This document shows positions 1 through 8,617 of a DNA stretch of 64,000 nucleotides, piece after piece. A program made the translations under genes and the position numbers. The notes under the pieces were generated by a model that did no database searches, was not told the DNA's origin, and saw nothing but the letters and a program-made list of their open reading frames with translations. The DNA is taken from the NCBI GenBank assembly GCA_017550655.1, contig JAFZOK010000024.1, positions 310,001 through 374,000 on the forward strand. Reading direction: 5' to 3'. This DNA comes from Bacteroidales bacterium. Lineage in GTDB: Bacteria > Bacteroidota > Bacteroidia > Bacteroidales > UBA932. Position 1 is the first letter of the stretch. Every line of letters starts with the position of its first letter.

Positions 1-605
1 GTGAACTTCTCCTCGCGGATATGGTCGTTGAGGTAGTCCTGGGTGAACATTCCCAGAGCCTTGGCCTTAAGGCGGAGGTTAACGTCCTTGGTCACGAGGC
101 AGACTGTGCGGTCAGGGAACTGGTTCTTGTACCAGATGGCTGTTGCAAGTATCCTGTGGTCAGGAACATCGTTGGTAAAACAGTCTTTCAGTTCGTCAGG
201 GAAGGGGCGGTTAAGGGAAATTATTATTGTACCCATACCAGGGCCCAGAGAAAATCCTTTCTCAGGGTCGTACAGACGCTTTTCGGAAATCTCGTCCGCC
301 TTCCTCACAAACTCGCGGGCATTGTAGTTGATTGTACCGTCTCCTTTCTTGAACTTGTCAAGTTCCTCCACAACTGCCAGAGGAATTACCAGGTCGTTCT
401 CCTGGAACTTGAAAATGGAGCGCCAGTCGTGCAGCAGCACGTTGGTGTCAAGCACGAAAATCTTTGGCTGTCTGGTCTTTACCTTAATGACAGTTTCCAG
501 TCCGCCAATCTTTTTGCCCTTTGCCTTGGTTGTAGTCTTCTTCGTCCTGGTCTTGGTGGTTTTAGCGGTAGTGCTTTTCCTTCTTTCCGTCTTAGTCTCT
601 TTCAT
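1..605 (-). CDS. PIN domain-PhoH family ATPase, N-terminal part (cut by window edge)
   Basis: Read on the minus strand from an ATG at 605; the gene continues beyond base 1, so only about 201 residues are visible. Residues 1-45 are a Lys/Thr/Arg-rich tail. A PIN nuclease fold follows: FVLDTNVLLHD (residues 50-60) with the first acidic residue D53, then VVEELDKFK, NDVPDHRILATA and LVTKDVNLRLKAKALG, matching the usual spaced acidic positions. In Bacteroidota this kind of PIN domain is normally followed by a PhoH-like P-loop ATPase (YlaK type), thought to act in RNA metabolism; that half lies outside the window and is inferred. The gene is 32 bases downstream of purL on the same strand and is probably co-transcribed with it. 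Confidence 0.8.
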   Translation of the reverse strand, partial: MKETKTERRKSTTAKTTKTRTKKTTTKAKGKKIGGLETVIKVKTRQPKIFVLDTNVLLHDWRSIFKFQENDLVIPLAVVEELDKFKKGDGTINYNAREFVRKADEISEKRLYDPEKGFSLGPGMGTIIISLNRPFPDELKDCFTNDVPDHRILATAIWYKNQFPDRTVCLVTKDVNLRLKAKALGMFTQDYLNDHIREEKF

Positions 606-637
606 ATTGAATGTTTTTAATTTTTCTCAGCGATGTG

Positions 638-3600
638 TTATTTCTTGTTTTCAAGGCACCATTTAACAGCAGCCCTGAACATCTCTATCCAAGGGGTTAC
701 TTGGTCGGAGTCCCTTCTGCCGTCAGGATAATATGCCCAGTTCCAAGGTCTTATGCAGCGCTCAGGGTGAGGCATCATTGCAAGGTGCCTTCCGTCCGGG
801 GAGCATACTCCGGCTATTGCAAATGGAGAGCCGTTAGGGTTGGCAGGGTACTTGTCATAGGTGTACCTGAGAGCAATATCCATATCCGGGGTCTTGCCGT
901 CCGACGAGATTCCAAATATTCCTTTTGCTTTCCTGATAGTCTGTGAAAGGTTGTCCGATGAACGTTCTATGTGCTGTGCAGGGAAGCTGAACCTTCCCTC
1001 TCCGTGAGCCACCCAGATTCCCAGGCGGCTGCCTTCCAGAGGCTTTAGCAGGATGGAATTGCTCTTTGGAATCTCCACTCCAACAAATCCGCTCTCGAAC
1101 TTGTGGGAAATGTTGTGGAGCATCTTCGGCGATTTCTCTCTATGGTCAGGAGTTATGAGCCCGAGTTCCGCCATCAGCTGGCAGCCGTTGCAGATACCCA
1201 GGGAGAGTGTATCCTTGCGTGCATAGAAATCGTTTAATGCCTTGTTAGCTTTCTCGTTGTAGAGGAAGGCTCCTGCCCAGCCCTTGGCGCTTCCCAGAGT
1301 ATCTGCATTTGAGAATCCTCCCACAAACACAATCATCTGCACGTTTTTCAGATTTTCCCTACCGCTGGTCAGGTCTGTCATATGGACATCTTTTACGCGG
1401 AATCCCGCAAGATGCAGGCACCAGGCCATTTCACGGTCTCCGTTGCTGCCTTTTTCCCGGATGATGGCTGCAATCGGAGCGCCTTTCCTGTCTGCCGGAA
1501 CAGACTTGCCGGAGAATCCCTTCGGGAACTTGAACTCCAGTGGCTGCTTCTTGAAATTGGCGGCTCTCTGGCGGGCGCAAAGGGCGTTTGTCTGGCGGAG
1601 TTCCATCTGGTAAGATGTTGAATACCAGACATCCCTCATCTTGTCTATGTTGATTCTGTATGTGTTCAATATGTTGATTCTCCTCTTGGCGGAATAGCGT
1701 CCGATTCTCATCATATACACTCCTTCCGGATGCTTTTCGTCCGCCAGGGAGGCCAGGATCTTGTCCACAGCCTTGAGCTTGCTGTCTCTAATCTGGAGAA
1801 TTACTCCCGGCCGCTCGCTGAAGAAGAATTCCATAAGCGGCAGGCTGGCTCCGTAGAGTTCCATACCGCCATCGCGGTTTGCAAAGCACATCTCCAGCAA
1901 GGAGGTAATCATTCCGCCGGCTCCGATGTCGTGGCCAGAGAGTATAAGCTTCTCTTTCACGAGCTTTTGAACGGCTTCAAAGCACAGGGCGAAGTAGGCG
2001 GCGTCATCCACATCCGGAGCTTTGTCTCCGATTTGCCCGAGAACTTGGGCAAAGGCGCTTCCACCAAGTTCCGGAGCAGTACGGGTAAACGGAACGAACA
2101 CGATTGTACTCTTCTCAACCGGTTTAAGCACAGGAGATACCGTGTTGCCCACATCTTCGACCGGAGCCGCTGCGGATATGATTACCGTTCCCGGAGCGAG
2201 GACCTTCTCTCCGTCCGGATAGGTCTGCGTCATGCTCATTGAGTCCTTGCCAGTAGGGACATTGATTCCCAGTTCCACAGCAAAGTCGCTGACCGCCTTG
2301 ACCGCCTTGTAGAGCCTTGCGTCCTCCCCCTTGTTGCGGCTCGGCCACATCCAGTTGGCGGAAAGGGAAACGCCCTTCAGGCCATCTTTCAGAGGAGCCC
2401 ATACAATATTTGTAAGCGCCTCGGCGATGGACAGTCGGCTGCCTGCGGCGGAGTCTATAAGTCCGGCTACCGGAGCGTGTCCCAGAGAGGTTGCGATACC
2501 TTCCTTGTTGTCATATCCGATGGCTGTAACTGCCAGATTGTTAAGCGGAAGCTGAATCTCTCCGCAGCACTGCTGGAGGGCAATCAGTCCGGTTACGGAG
2601 CGGTCCACCTTGTCGGTGAGCCAGTCCTTGCAGGCCACGCTTTCCAGACGGAGCACCATCTCAAGATAATCGGTAAACTTACCTGCGCTGAATTTCAGAG
2701 GGTTGAAGCGGTACTCTGATGTTTCTCCCTCCATATATGTCTTTGGAGCACTGCCGAACATATCCTTCATCTGAAGGTCGATTGCGCTCTCTCCCTTTTT
2801 CTCGTCGCGGAGAAGGAATCTGTGGTCATCAGTTACCTCTCCGATTTCATAGAATGGGGCTCTTTCCCTCTCGGCGATGTCTTTGAGCAGGGCCACGTCT
2901 TTTTCCTTGAGTGCCAGGCCCATCCTTTCCTGGCTCTCGTTGCCGATGATCTCTTTCAGGCTGAGGGTAGGGTCGCCCACAGGGAGTTTGCTGATGTCCA
3001 CCTTGCCTCCGGTTTCCTCCACGAGTTCGCTTAGGCAATTCAGGTGGCCGCCGGCTCCGTGGTCGTGGACGGAGATGATTGGATTGCTGTCCATCTCGGA
3101 CAGGGCCCTGATGGCGTTGTAATCCCTCTTCTGCATCTCGGCGTTTGCCCTCTGTATGGCGTTGAGTTCTATGGTGTTGCCGTACTGGCCCGTGTTAACG
3201 CTGCTGACTGCTCCGCCGCCCATTCCAATGCGGTAATTGTCTCCTCCGAGGAGTACTAGACGGTCTCCAGCAGACGGAACTTCCTTGGCCGCATCAGCCT
3301 TCTTGGCATAGCCTACGCCGCCTGCCAGCATGATAACCTTGTCGTAGCCGAACTTCGGATTGTCCTGTTCCACACCCTTCTGCTTTGCGGCATGCTCAAA
3401 CGTCAGAAGCGATCCGCAGATTATCGTCTGGCCGAATTTGTTTCCGAAGTCGCTGGCTCCGTTGGATGCCTTTGTCAGAATTTCCTCAGGGCTCTGGTAC
3501 AGCCATTTGCGAGGCTTGTCCTTCTGCCATGGCCTGAGAATCGGAGACGCATCCTTGGCATCAAATCTCGGATAGCTGGTCATATAAACGGCAGTTCCTG

Positions 3601-4453
3601 CGATAGGGAAGCTTCCCTTTCCGCCGGCCATACGGTCACGGATTTCTCCGCCCGTTCCGGTTGCGGCACCGTTAAAAGGCTCCACGGTTGTCGGGAAGTT
3701 ATGCGTCTCCGCCTTGAGGCTGATGACGGTTTCCCGTTCCTTCGTCTTGAAGAACGACGGCTTGTCTCCCTTTTCCGGATAGAACATCTTGACCTTTGGA
3801 CCCTGAAGGAAGGCGCAATTGTCCTTGTACGCGCTTACCACCAGGTTCGGATTGAGTTTTGTGGTCTTCTTTATCATCTGGAACAGAGATGATTCCATCT
3901 CCTTTCCGTCTATGATGAACGTACCGTTGAATATCTTGTGGCGGCAGTGCTCGCTGTTTACCTGGCTGAATCCGAAGACCTCGCTGTCTGTCAGCGGACG
4001 GCCTATCTTCTTTGCCAATCCCTCGAGGTACCCGATCTCGTCCTTGCTCAGAGCAAGTCCTTCCTTCTTGTTGTATCGTGCCAGATCCTTGATGTAGACC
4101 ACCTTGTCCGGCTTCTTGTTAACAGTAAAAATCTCCTGGTCAAGTCCCTCGTAGAGCCTCTGCAGCATTTTGTCATAAACCGCAGCACCCTTGTCAAAGA
4201 CAGTAGGGAAGTATTCCTCCATCCTCACGATTCCCGGAATGTTCATATTCTGGGTAATCTCCACGGCAGTTGTGCTCCAAGGGGTTATCATCTCCCTTCT
4301 CGGGCCGGTAAACTTGCCCGCCACAGCCTCTCCCGGAAGCAGCCTGGCATCGCCGAGCAACCATTTCAGAGCATCTATATCCTTGTCAGATAGTCTTTCA
4401 GAACACTTTACGGCAACAACGCTGCCCACTTTTGACTTGAAGAACAGAATCAT
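638..4453 (-). CDS. purL: Phosphoribosylformylglycinamidine synthase, large fused form
   Basis: Converts FGAR, glutamine and ATP to FGAM in de novo purine synthesis. About 1,270 residues, the length of the single-chain form in which the synthase and glutaminase are fused. Visible are the FGAM synthase motifs SQVNSEHCRHKIF and KAETHNFPTTVEPFNGAATG, the second AIR-synthase-like half (SGHDIGAGGMITSLLE), and a C-terminal class I glutaminase with the nucleophile elbow LGICNGCQLMAELG and the His/Glu pair in MMPHPER. An in-frame ATG exists at 4465, but the start at 4453 (MILFFKSK) fits the family and leaves room for a short leader behind the -7 box at 4476-4483. It is divergent from folC across a repeat-bearing spacer and lies just upstream of the PIN-PhoH gene. 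Confidence 0.95.
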   Translation of the reverse strand: MILFFKSKVGSVVAVKCSERLSDKDIDALKWLLGDARLLPGEAVAGKFTGPRREMITPWSTTAVEITQNMNIPGIVRMEEYFPTVFDKGAAVYDKMLQRLYEGLDQEIFTVNKKPDKVVYIKDLARYNKKEGLALSKDEIGYLEGLAKKIGRPLTDSEVFGFSQVNSEHCRHKIFNGTFIIDGKEMESSLFQMIKKTTKLNPNLVVSAYKDNCAFLQGPKVKMFYPEKGDKPSFFKTKERETVISLKAETHNFPTTVEPFNGAATGTGGEIRDRMAGGKGSFPIAGTAVYMTSYPRFDAKDASPILRPWQKDKPRKWLYQSPEEILTKASNGASDFGNKFGQTIICGSLLTFEHAAKQKGVEQDNPKFGYDKVIMLAGGVGYAKKADAAKEVPSAGDRLVLLGGDNYRIGMGGGAVSSVNTGQYGNTIELNAIQRANAEMQKRDYNAIRALSEMDSNPIISVHDHGAGGHLNCLSELVEETGGKVDISKLPVGDPTLSLKEIIGNESQERMGLALKEKDVALLKDIAERERAPFYEIGEVTDDHRFLLRDEKKGESAIDLQMKDMFGSAPKTYMEGETSEYRFNPLKFSAGKFTDYLEMVLRLESVACKDWLTDKVDRSVTGLIALQQCCGEIQLPLNNLAVTAIGYDNKEGIATSLGHAPVAGLIDSAAGSRLSIAEALTNIVWAPLKDGLKGVSLSANWMWPSRNKGEDARLYKAVKAVSDFAVELGINVPTGKDSMSMTQTYPDGEKVLAPGTVIISAAAPVEDVGNTVSPVLKPVEKSTIVFVPFTRTAPELGGSAFAQVLGQIGDKAPDVDDAAYFALCFEAVQKLVKEKLILSGHDIGAGGMITSLLEMCFANRDGGMELYGASLPLMEFFFSERPGVILQIRDSKLKAVDKILASLADEKHPEGVYMMRIGRYSAKRRINILNTYRINIDKMRDVWYSTSYQMELRQTNALCARQRAANFKKQPLEFKFPKGFSGKSVPADRKGAPIAAIIREKGSNGDREMAWCLHLAGFRVKDVHMTDLTSGRENLKNVQMIVFVGGFSNADTLGSAKGWAGAFLYNEKANKALNDFYARKDTLSLGICNGCQLMAELGLITPDHREKSPKMLHNISHKFESGFVGVEIPKSNSILLKPLEGSRLGIWVAHGEGRFSFPAQHIERSSDNLSQTIRKAKGIFGISSDGKTPDMDIALRYTYDKYPANPNGSPFAIAGVCSPDGRHLAMMPHPERCIRPWNWAYYPDGRRDSDQVTPWIEMFRAAVKWCLENKK

Positions 4454-4475
4454 ATCGCAGAACATAATATCCTTG

Positions 4476-4483
4476 CGAATTTA
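4476..4483 (-). promoter_or_regulatory. Probable -7 box of purL
   Basis: On the minus strand this reads TAAATTCG, one mismatch from the Bacteroidetes -7 consensus TAnnTTTG. It would start transcription a few bases before the ATG at 4465, giving a very short leader to that codon and about 18 bases to the ATG at 4453. No clear -33 TTTG was seen at the right distance. Confidence 0.45.
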
Positions 4484-4570
4484 CGCATAAAAACCATAGG
4501 TTTTGCACCAAAAACGCTCCTTGCAAACAGTTTTTATCAACTTGACCCTGTTGATAAGATCTAAGAGCTC

Positions 4571-4719
4571 CCGGTGGTCCAGCTGTGGTGTCACTGGTGT
4601 CGTTTTCAGGGGAAATCCGTACCCGGTGGTCCAACCGTGGTGTCACTGGTATCGTTTTTAGGGGAAATCCGTACCCGGTGGTCCAGGTGTGGTGTCACCG
4701 GTATCATAGATCAACGGGA
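4571..4719. repeat. Tandem hairpin repeat, 52-bp period, about 2.8 copies
   Basis: Three units start at 4571, 4623 and 4675, exactly 52 bp apart. Each begins CCGGTGGTCCA and contains an inverted pair: CCGGTG with CACTGG in units 1 and 2 (a G-U pair in RNA) and CCGGTG with CACCGG in unit 3 (full pairing). The linker of units 1 and 2 is CAGGGGAAATCCGT. The array lies between the divergent purL and folC starts, just upstream of the folC -7 box. The linker resembles those of the in-gene arrays at 15771-15858 and 26056-26310, suggesting one repeat family. Whether it acts as a regulator is unknown. Confidence 0.85.
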
Positions 4720-4725
4720 AATGTT

Positions 4726-4733
4726 TAATTTTG
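4726..4733 (+). promoter_or_regulatory. -7 box of folC
   Basis: TAATTTTG is an exact match to TAnnTTTG. Transcription from it would begin near 4737, ahead of the ATG at 4758 and after the TTG at 4731, which supports the shorter folC start. The -33 region falls inside the third repeat unit and shows no clear TTTG. Confidence 0.6.
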
Positions 4734-4757
4734 TATGTGTATAGTTTACGTGGCAGT

Positions 4758-6287
4758 ATGACAGACAGCGAATACAATAAAGTGCTGGAGGAAATCTACG
4801 AGCGGTTTCCTTCTTTCCAGGTTGTAGGGGACAGGGCCTACAAGCCCGGCCTTGAGAATATGCTGGAGCTTGACAAGGCTCTGGGATATCCGTCCAGGGA
4901 TTTCCGTGCTGTGCATGTTGCCGGCACCAACGGCAAAGGCTCAGTAAGCCACATGATAGCCTCTGCCCTGATGCAACTTCCAAAGAATCCAACGTGCACT
5001 CATCATAGCAATCCGGACAATGCGAATCCATCAGACAATTTGTCAAGACAATCTGTTGGCAGAACTCTTCGGGTGGGTCTTTATACATCCCCACATCTTG
5101 TGGACTTCCGTGAAAGGATCAAGGTCAACGGCCAAATGGTTGAGAAAGAGTGGGTCTATGATTTCCTCACCAGCAACAAGCCTCTGTTCGAGGAACTTAA
5201 CGCATCGTTCTTCGAGATAACTACCGCCATGGCATTCTGCTGGTTTTCTTTCTGCAAGGTGGATGTGGCGGTGATTGAATGCGGGCTTGGCGGCCGTTTG
5301 GACAGCACCAACATCATAACCCCGATGGCCAGTGTCATCACCAACATCGGGTTTGACCACATGCAGTATCTTGGCAATACCCTCCAGGAGATTGCAGCGG
5401 AGAAGACTGGTATCATCAAGCCTGGAGTTCCGGTCATAATCGGGGAGACAGGGGAAGTCGAAAGAGTTTTTGTTGACAAGGCATCTGGCTGTGCAACAGA
5501 TATTTACTTCGCTGAGAAACTGAATCCTTACAACCTGTCTCCGGACGGCATTTTCCGCAGTTTTTCCCATCGCGATATAGATAACAGGGAAGAGGCTCTC
5601 AAGTCTGTTGTTAGCCTTGCCACTTGCCTTCTGGGCAGCGTGGATATGGAGAATATGGATCTCAAGGGAGACTGCCAGAAGAAGAACATCAAGACTGTAT
5701 GCGCTGCTCTAGCCGTCCTTATCCGCAAGATTGCAGATGAAAACTGCCAGGATCTTTCGGAGCGCACAATAACGGAGATGGTGGAAGCCATAGAGAACGC
5801 CGCCAAGATTACCGGCCTCAGGGGCAGATGGGAGTGCTTCAGCGATAATCCACTCATCATCTGCGACATAGGCCATAACGCCCATGGAATGAAAGTCCTG
5901 ATGCCGCAGGTGGAGCGCACCTATGCCCAGCGGCTAAATGAGTTCTCCACGGAACCTGAAAGTCCCGGACATAATCCAGAGGCAATTCCAGAAAGACCGC
6001 GTCTTATAATGTTCTTCGGAGTTATGAAGGACAAGGATCTGACTGCAGAGGTGGAATTCTTGCCAAGGGACGCTTTCTACCTCTATGTAAACGCATCCAC
6101 TCCGAGAGCTCTTCCGGCCGCAGATCTTATGGAAAAGATGCGGGCATATGGCTTCAGGGGAGAAGTACCAGATTCTGGAAGCATTCAGGCCGGCCTTCAG
6201 TGGATTAAGGATAATGCCCGTTCACAGGATTTTGTCTTCATCGGCGGCAGCTCCTACGTGGTGGCGGAAGTACTGGCAAACTGGTAG
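4758..6287 (+). CDS. folC: Bifunctional folylpolyglutamate synthase / dihydrofolate synthase
   Basis: Adds glutamate to dihydropteroate and to folates in the cytoplasm. About 509 residues. The Mur-ligase-type P-loop HVAGTNGKGSVSH is near the N terminus, followed by GLYTSPHLVDFRERI, VIECGLGGRLDSTN and NIGFDHMQYLGNTLQEIAAEKTGIIKPG; the C-terminal ligase domain carries ICDIGHNAHGM. The start at 4758 (MTDSEYNK) is preferred over a TTG at 4731 because the -7 box overlaps that codon. Two hydrophilic insertions relative to the usual family pattern are visible: about 30 residues between the P-loop helix and GLYTSPHLV (rich in Asn, Pro and Ser) and about 20 residues before RLIMFFGVMKDKD. Core motifs are intact, so it should be functional. 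Confidence 0.93.
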   Translation: MTDSEYNKVLEEIYERFPSFQVVGDRAYKPGLENMLELDKALGYPSRDFRAVHVAGTNGKGSVSHMIASALMQLPKNPTCTHHSNPDNANPSDNLSRQSVGRTLRVGLYTSPHLVDFRERIKVNGQMVEKEWVYDFLTSNKPLFEELNASFFEITTAMAFCWFSFCKVDVAVIECGLGGRLDSTNIITPMASVITNIGFDHMQYLGNTLQEIAAEKTGIIKPGVPVIIGETGEVERVFVDKASGCATDIYFAEKLNPYNLSPDGIFRSFSHRDIDNREEALKSVVSLATCLLGSVDMENMDLKGDCQKKNIKTVCAALAVLIRKIADENCQDLSERTITEMVEAIENAAKITGLRGRWECFSDNPLIICDIGHNAHGMKVLMPQVERTYAQRLNEFSTEPESPGHNPEAIPERPRLIMFFGVMKDKDLTAEVEFLPRDAFYLYVNASTPRALPAADLMEKMRAYGFRGEVPDSGSIQAGLQWIKDNARSQDFVFIGGSSYVVAEVLANW

Positions 6288-6343
6288 AATCATTGTTCTG
6301 AATAGCCCTGAAAGGGATTTAAAAGATTTTTTCAAGAAAAGAC

Positions 6344-6373
6344 TTGCAAGTTTGGAAAATTGCACTACCTTTG
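6344..6373 (+). promoter_or_regulatory. Promoter of tRNA-Val
   Basis: TTG at 6344-6346 and TACCTTTG at 6366-6373 (exact TAnnTTTG) are 19 bases apart. The tRNA begins 32 bases after the -7 box, a normal tRNA leader length. Confidence 0.65.
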
Positions 6374-6405
6374 CAGTCCCAATTCGGCCGTAGTGGCCAC
6401 GATTC

Positions 6406-6480
6406 GGGAGCTTAGCTCAGTTGGTTTAGAGCATCTGCCTTACAAGCAGAGGGTCATAGGTTCGACTCCTATAGCTCCCA
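6406..6480 (+). tRNA. tRNA-Val(TAC)
   Basis: Full cloverleaf of 75 nt. The acceptor stem is GGGAGCT paired with AGCTCCC, with discriminator A at 6480. The D arm contains AGCTCAGTTGG. The anticodon stem TCTGC/GCAGA encloses loop CTTACAA, giving anticodon TAC. The T arm contains GGTTCGACTCC. CCA is not encoded. A promoter lies upstream and a terminator directly downstream. Confidence 0.97.
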
Positions 6481-6482
6481 CT

Positions 6483-6520
6483 AAAAAAGCCTTTCAGAGA
6501 TTTCTGAGAGGCTTTTTCTT
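6483..6520. terminator. Bidirectional intrinsic terminator after tRNA-Val
   Basis: AAAAAGCCTTTCAGA and TCTGAGAGGCTTTTT form a long stem around a GATT loop, with A and T tracts on either side, so it can work on both strands. It ends the tRNA-Val transcript and the convergent YbaK-type gene. Confidence 0.85.
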
Positions 6521-6525
6521 TTGCT

Positions 6526-7023
6526 TTACACTTCTATGATTGTCGGGCTGTGGCCGGACAGCTCAGCGATTTTCAGGAGGTGGTCCGTCGGAATCTTCAT
6601 ATAGCTGGTCAGGGTGCCGTCAGGGCAGCCGATGAAGTCCAGGTTGTCCAGCACATCCTTGTCTATAATGTAGCGTACCTTATGCTCCGGATCCATCAGC
6701 AGGCAGAAAACCGTTGCAGCGCCATGCTCGGCACCCATCATTTCCATAAGCTTGTCCGACGGGGCGAAAGATACTCTTGAAATCTGCAGAGCCTTCCCAA
6801 AGTCCTTGGTGCTGAATGGCTTGCTCCCTCGGGTGATGAACAGGTAGAAGGTGGTTTGCTGGCGGTTGCAGAGGAATATGTTCTTTACGACCTCGCATCC
6901 CAGCTTTTCTCCAATGGCAATGCAATCTTCCATACTTGCTGCAGGGGAGTTGTCCACCCGCTTAAATGCGGTTCCCAGAGTGGACAGGGCGGCATACGCT
7001 TTCTCCTGGAGCGGGTTGCTCAT
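6526..7023 (-). CDS. YbaK/ProX-type aminoacyl-tRNA deacylase
   Basis: About 165 residues of the YbaK/prolyl-tRNA-synthetase-associated editing fold, which hydrolyses mischarged tRNA in trans, usually Ala-tRNA(Pro). Visible family landmarks are FKRVDNSPAASMEDC, GCEVVKNIFLCNRQQTTFYLFI with its conserved Lys, LQISRVSFAPSDKLMEMMG and the C-terminal GCPDGTLTSYMKI. A longer reading from 7116 would overlap the upstream M48 gene; the ATG at 7023 (MSNPLQEKAY) fits the family start. The upstream gene on the same strand ends 49 bases away, so the two may be co-transcribed. Substrate specificity cannot be read from sequence alone. Confidence 0.85.
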   Translation of the reverse strand: MSNPLQEKAYAALSTLGTAFKRVDNSPAASMEDCIAIGEKLGCEVVKNIFLCNRQQTTFYLFITRGSKPFSTKDFGKALQISRVSFAPSDKLMEMMGAEHGAATVFCLLMDPEHKVRYIIDKDVLDNLDFIGCPDGTLTSYMKIPTDHLLKIAELSGHSPTIIEV

Positions 7024-7072
7024 CCGCTCCGGAGGAGTTGTAATAATATCGCTGACTTGAATCAAAGATTCG

Positions 7073-7873
7073 CTATTTCTTCGTGGCAGGCCTCTTGTAA
7101 CCATCTTTCTCGGCACGTGCAGCCATCTTGGAGATTCTCTTTTGAGTGTCCGGGTGAGAAGAGAAGAGGTTGTTTACTGCGCTGGAAGTGTTGGAGTTGG
7201 CGTTAAGGCTCTCGAGCTTCTCAAATGCCATTGCCATGTAGTAAGGATTCTTGCCGTTCTTTACCAGGAAGTCATATCCGTAATCGTCTGCCTCGCTCTC
7301 CTGCTTGCGGGAGAATGAACTGCCGGCAAGCTGCTGGCCAAGGTCGCCGAGCTGGGAAGCGGAAAGTGATGCAATTGTTCCTCCGGCTGCCATAAGGCCG
7401 TAACGGGCTGCTACCACGAGCATCGCCTGCTGGAACTGCTTCTTGGTGTGCTTGAGGCCTACGTGGCCTATCTCGTGGCCCAGAACGCCCAGTACTTCAT
7501 CGTCTGTCATAAGGTCCATAAGGCCGGTGTAAACCCTTACGCTTCCGTCTGCGCATGCGAATGCGTTAACCTGGTTGGTCTTGTAAACCTTGAAGTTCAG
7601 AGGAGTGCCGTCCACCTCGGTGATTCCGGCTGTGAGTTTCCTAAGACGTTTGGTGTAAGGATCGTTTTCGCCGAGAACGGTGTTCTGCTTGTCTTCGTTG
7701 GCAATGTACTGGCCTACATAAGACTTGATTTCCGCATCGGAGAGGGTTGCGGCCTGGATGGCCTGCACGCCGCCGGCCAGAAGAGCCTCGGTGTTAAGAG
7801 TTCCGCAGGATGAAGTGGAAAATACTGCTGCGAGCACGATAATTGCTGTGGATAATGCTCTAAAAGTTTTCAT
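7073..7873 (-). CDS. M48 family zinc metalloprotease, predicted lipoprotein
   Basis: About 266 residues. An N-terminal signal with lipobox STSSCG predicts a membrane-anchored lipoprotein in the periplasm. The zinc site HEIGH lies in LGVLGHEIGHVGLKHT, and the third ligand Glu in SEADDYGYDFLVKNG, as in M48 (HtpX/LoiP/BepA-like) proteases. SSHPDTQKRISKM near the C terminus is another M48B signature. Such proteins usually degrade or help assemble misfolded envelope proteins. It is divergent from the lipoprotein gene at 8011. Confidence 0.9.
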   Translation of the reverse strand: MKTFRALSTAIIVLAAVFSTSSCGTLNTEALLAGGVQAIQAATLSDAEIKSYVGQYIANEDKQNTVLGENDPYTKRLRKLTAGITEVDGTPLNFKVYKTNQVNAFACADGSVRVYTGLMDLMTDDEVLGVLGHEIGHVGLKHTKKQFQQAMLVVAARYGLMAAGGTIASLSASQLGDLGQQLAGSSFSRKQESEADDYGYDFLVKNGKNPYYMAMAFEKLESLNANSNTSSAVNNLFSSHPDTQKRISKMAARAEKDGYKRPATKK

Positions 7874-7952
7874 GATTGAGGTATTTGTTTTTGTAAATAT
7901 TTCTGTTGATAACTATGTAGTTTTTGAAGAGGAATCTTATGCAGGTTTTTAT

Positions 7953-7960
7953 TAAATTTG
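7953..7960 (+). promoter_or_regulatory. Probable -7 box for the lipoprotein gene at 8011
   Basis: TAAATTTG matches TAnnTTTG exactly and lies 50 bases before the ATG. No TTTG was found at the ideal -33 distance. With only 31 bases separating the lipoprotein gene from rmlA, this promoter may also feed the rhamnose operon. Confidence 0.5.
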
Positions 7961-8010
7961 TACGATTGCAACAAACGGCGTAAAACCGCCCACAAGTCTG
8001 AAACAAATTT

Positions 8011-8586
8011 ATGAAAAAAATGAAAGCAATACAATTATCTCTGCTTGCTGTTTTATCGTTGGCGCTGATGAGCTGTGGTCAGCTGGTCAAGGAAAACCTC
8101 CCGCAGAAGATCGATGATTTTGTGATCAAGGCCCAGGTGAACTGCAAAGACTACACTCAGGCCGACTGGGAGAATTCATTGAAGGAATACGAGGCCCTGA
8201 TGGAGGAATACGGCAAGAAGGAGAGCACTTTCACCGCAGAGGAAAAGCAGAAGGTGGCCAACGCCGCCGGCCGCTATCATGCTCTGCTTGTGGAGAATGC
8301 GATTGACCAGTCCTCGGAGGAGATCAAGGCCATCATTCAGGAACTGGCAGACCAGGTTAAAATGCTTCCGGCCTTTGTGGACGGCTTCAAGGACGTGTTC
8401 GAAGGGGATTCTGTAAAGCTTGAGAATATATTCAGCGATATCTTCGCCTCTGATCCGGTGAAGGAAATCCTCGGCAGCATAGGCTCCCTTTTCGGCGGCA
8501 TTGGCAGCGCATTAGGCGGTGAGGAGGAGATAGAGACCGTGGTTGACACCCTCGGCCCGGCAGAACCTCTGGATGTCGCACAGTAA
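8011..8586 (+). CDS. Predicted lipoprotein of unknown function
   Basis: 191 residues. The signal peptide ends in lipobox LMSCGQ. The mature part is acidic and helical, with a segment KDYTQADWENSLKEYEALMEEY typical of small Bacteroidales lipoproteins (it recalls the DUF6565-type domain; not verified). A Gly/Ser-rich stretch, IGSLFGGIGSALGGEEE, lies near the C terminus. No catalytic motif is visible. It precedes rmlA by 31 bases on the same strand, but nothing links it functionally to rhamnose synthesis. Confidence 0.75.
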   Translation: MKKMKAIQLSLLAVLSLALMSCGQLVKENLPQKIDDFVIKAQVNCKDYTQADWENSLKEYEALMEEYGKKESTFTAEEKQKVANAAGRYHALLVENAIDQSSEEIKAIIQELADQVKMLPAFVDGFKDVFEGDSVKLENIFSDIFASDPVKEILGSIGSLFGGIGSALGGEEEIETVVDTLGPAEPLDVAQ

Positions 8587-8617
8587 ATAATTAAGAAATC
8601 AATCCAACAATTTCATA

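Noticed and set aside
21-620. Open plus-strand frame of about 200 residues at the window start
   Set aside because: It mirrors the PIN-PhoH gene on the minus strand, whose translation shows clear PIN motifs. The plus frame has no recognisable domain.
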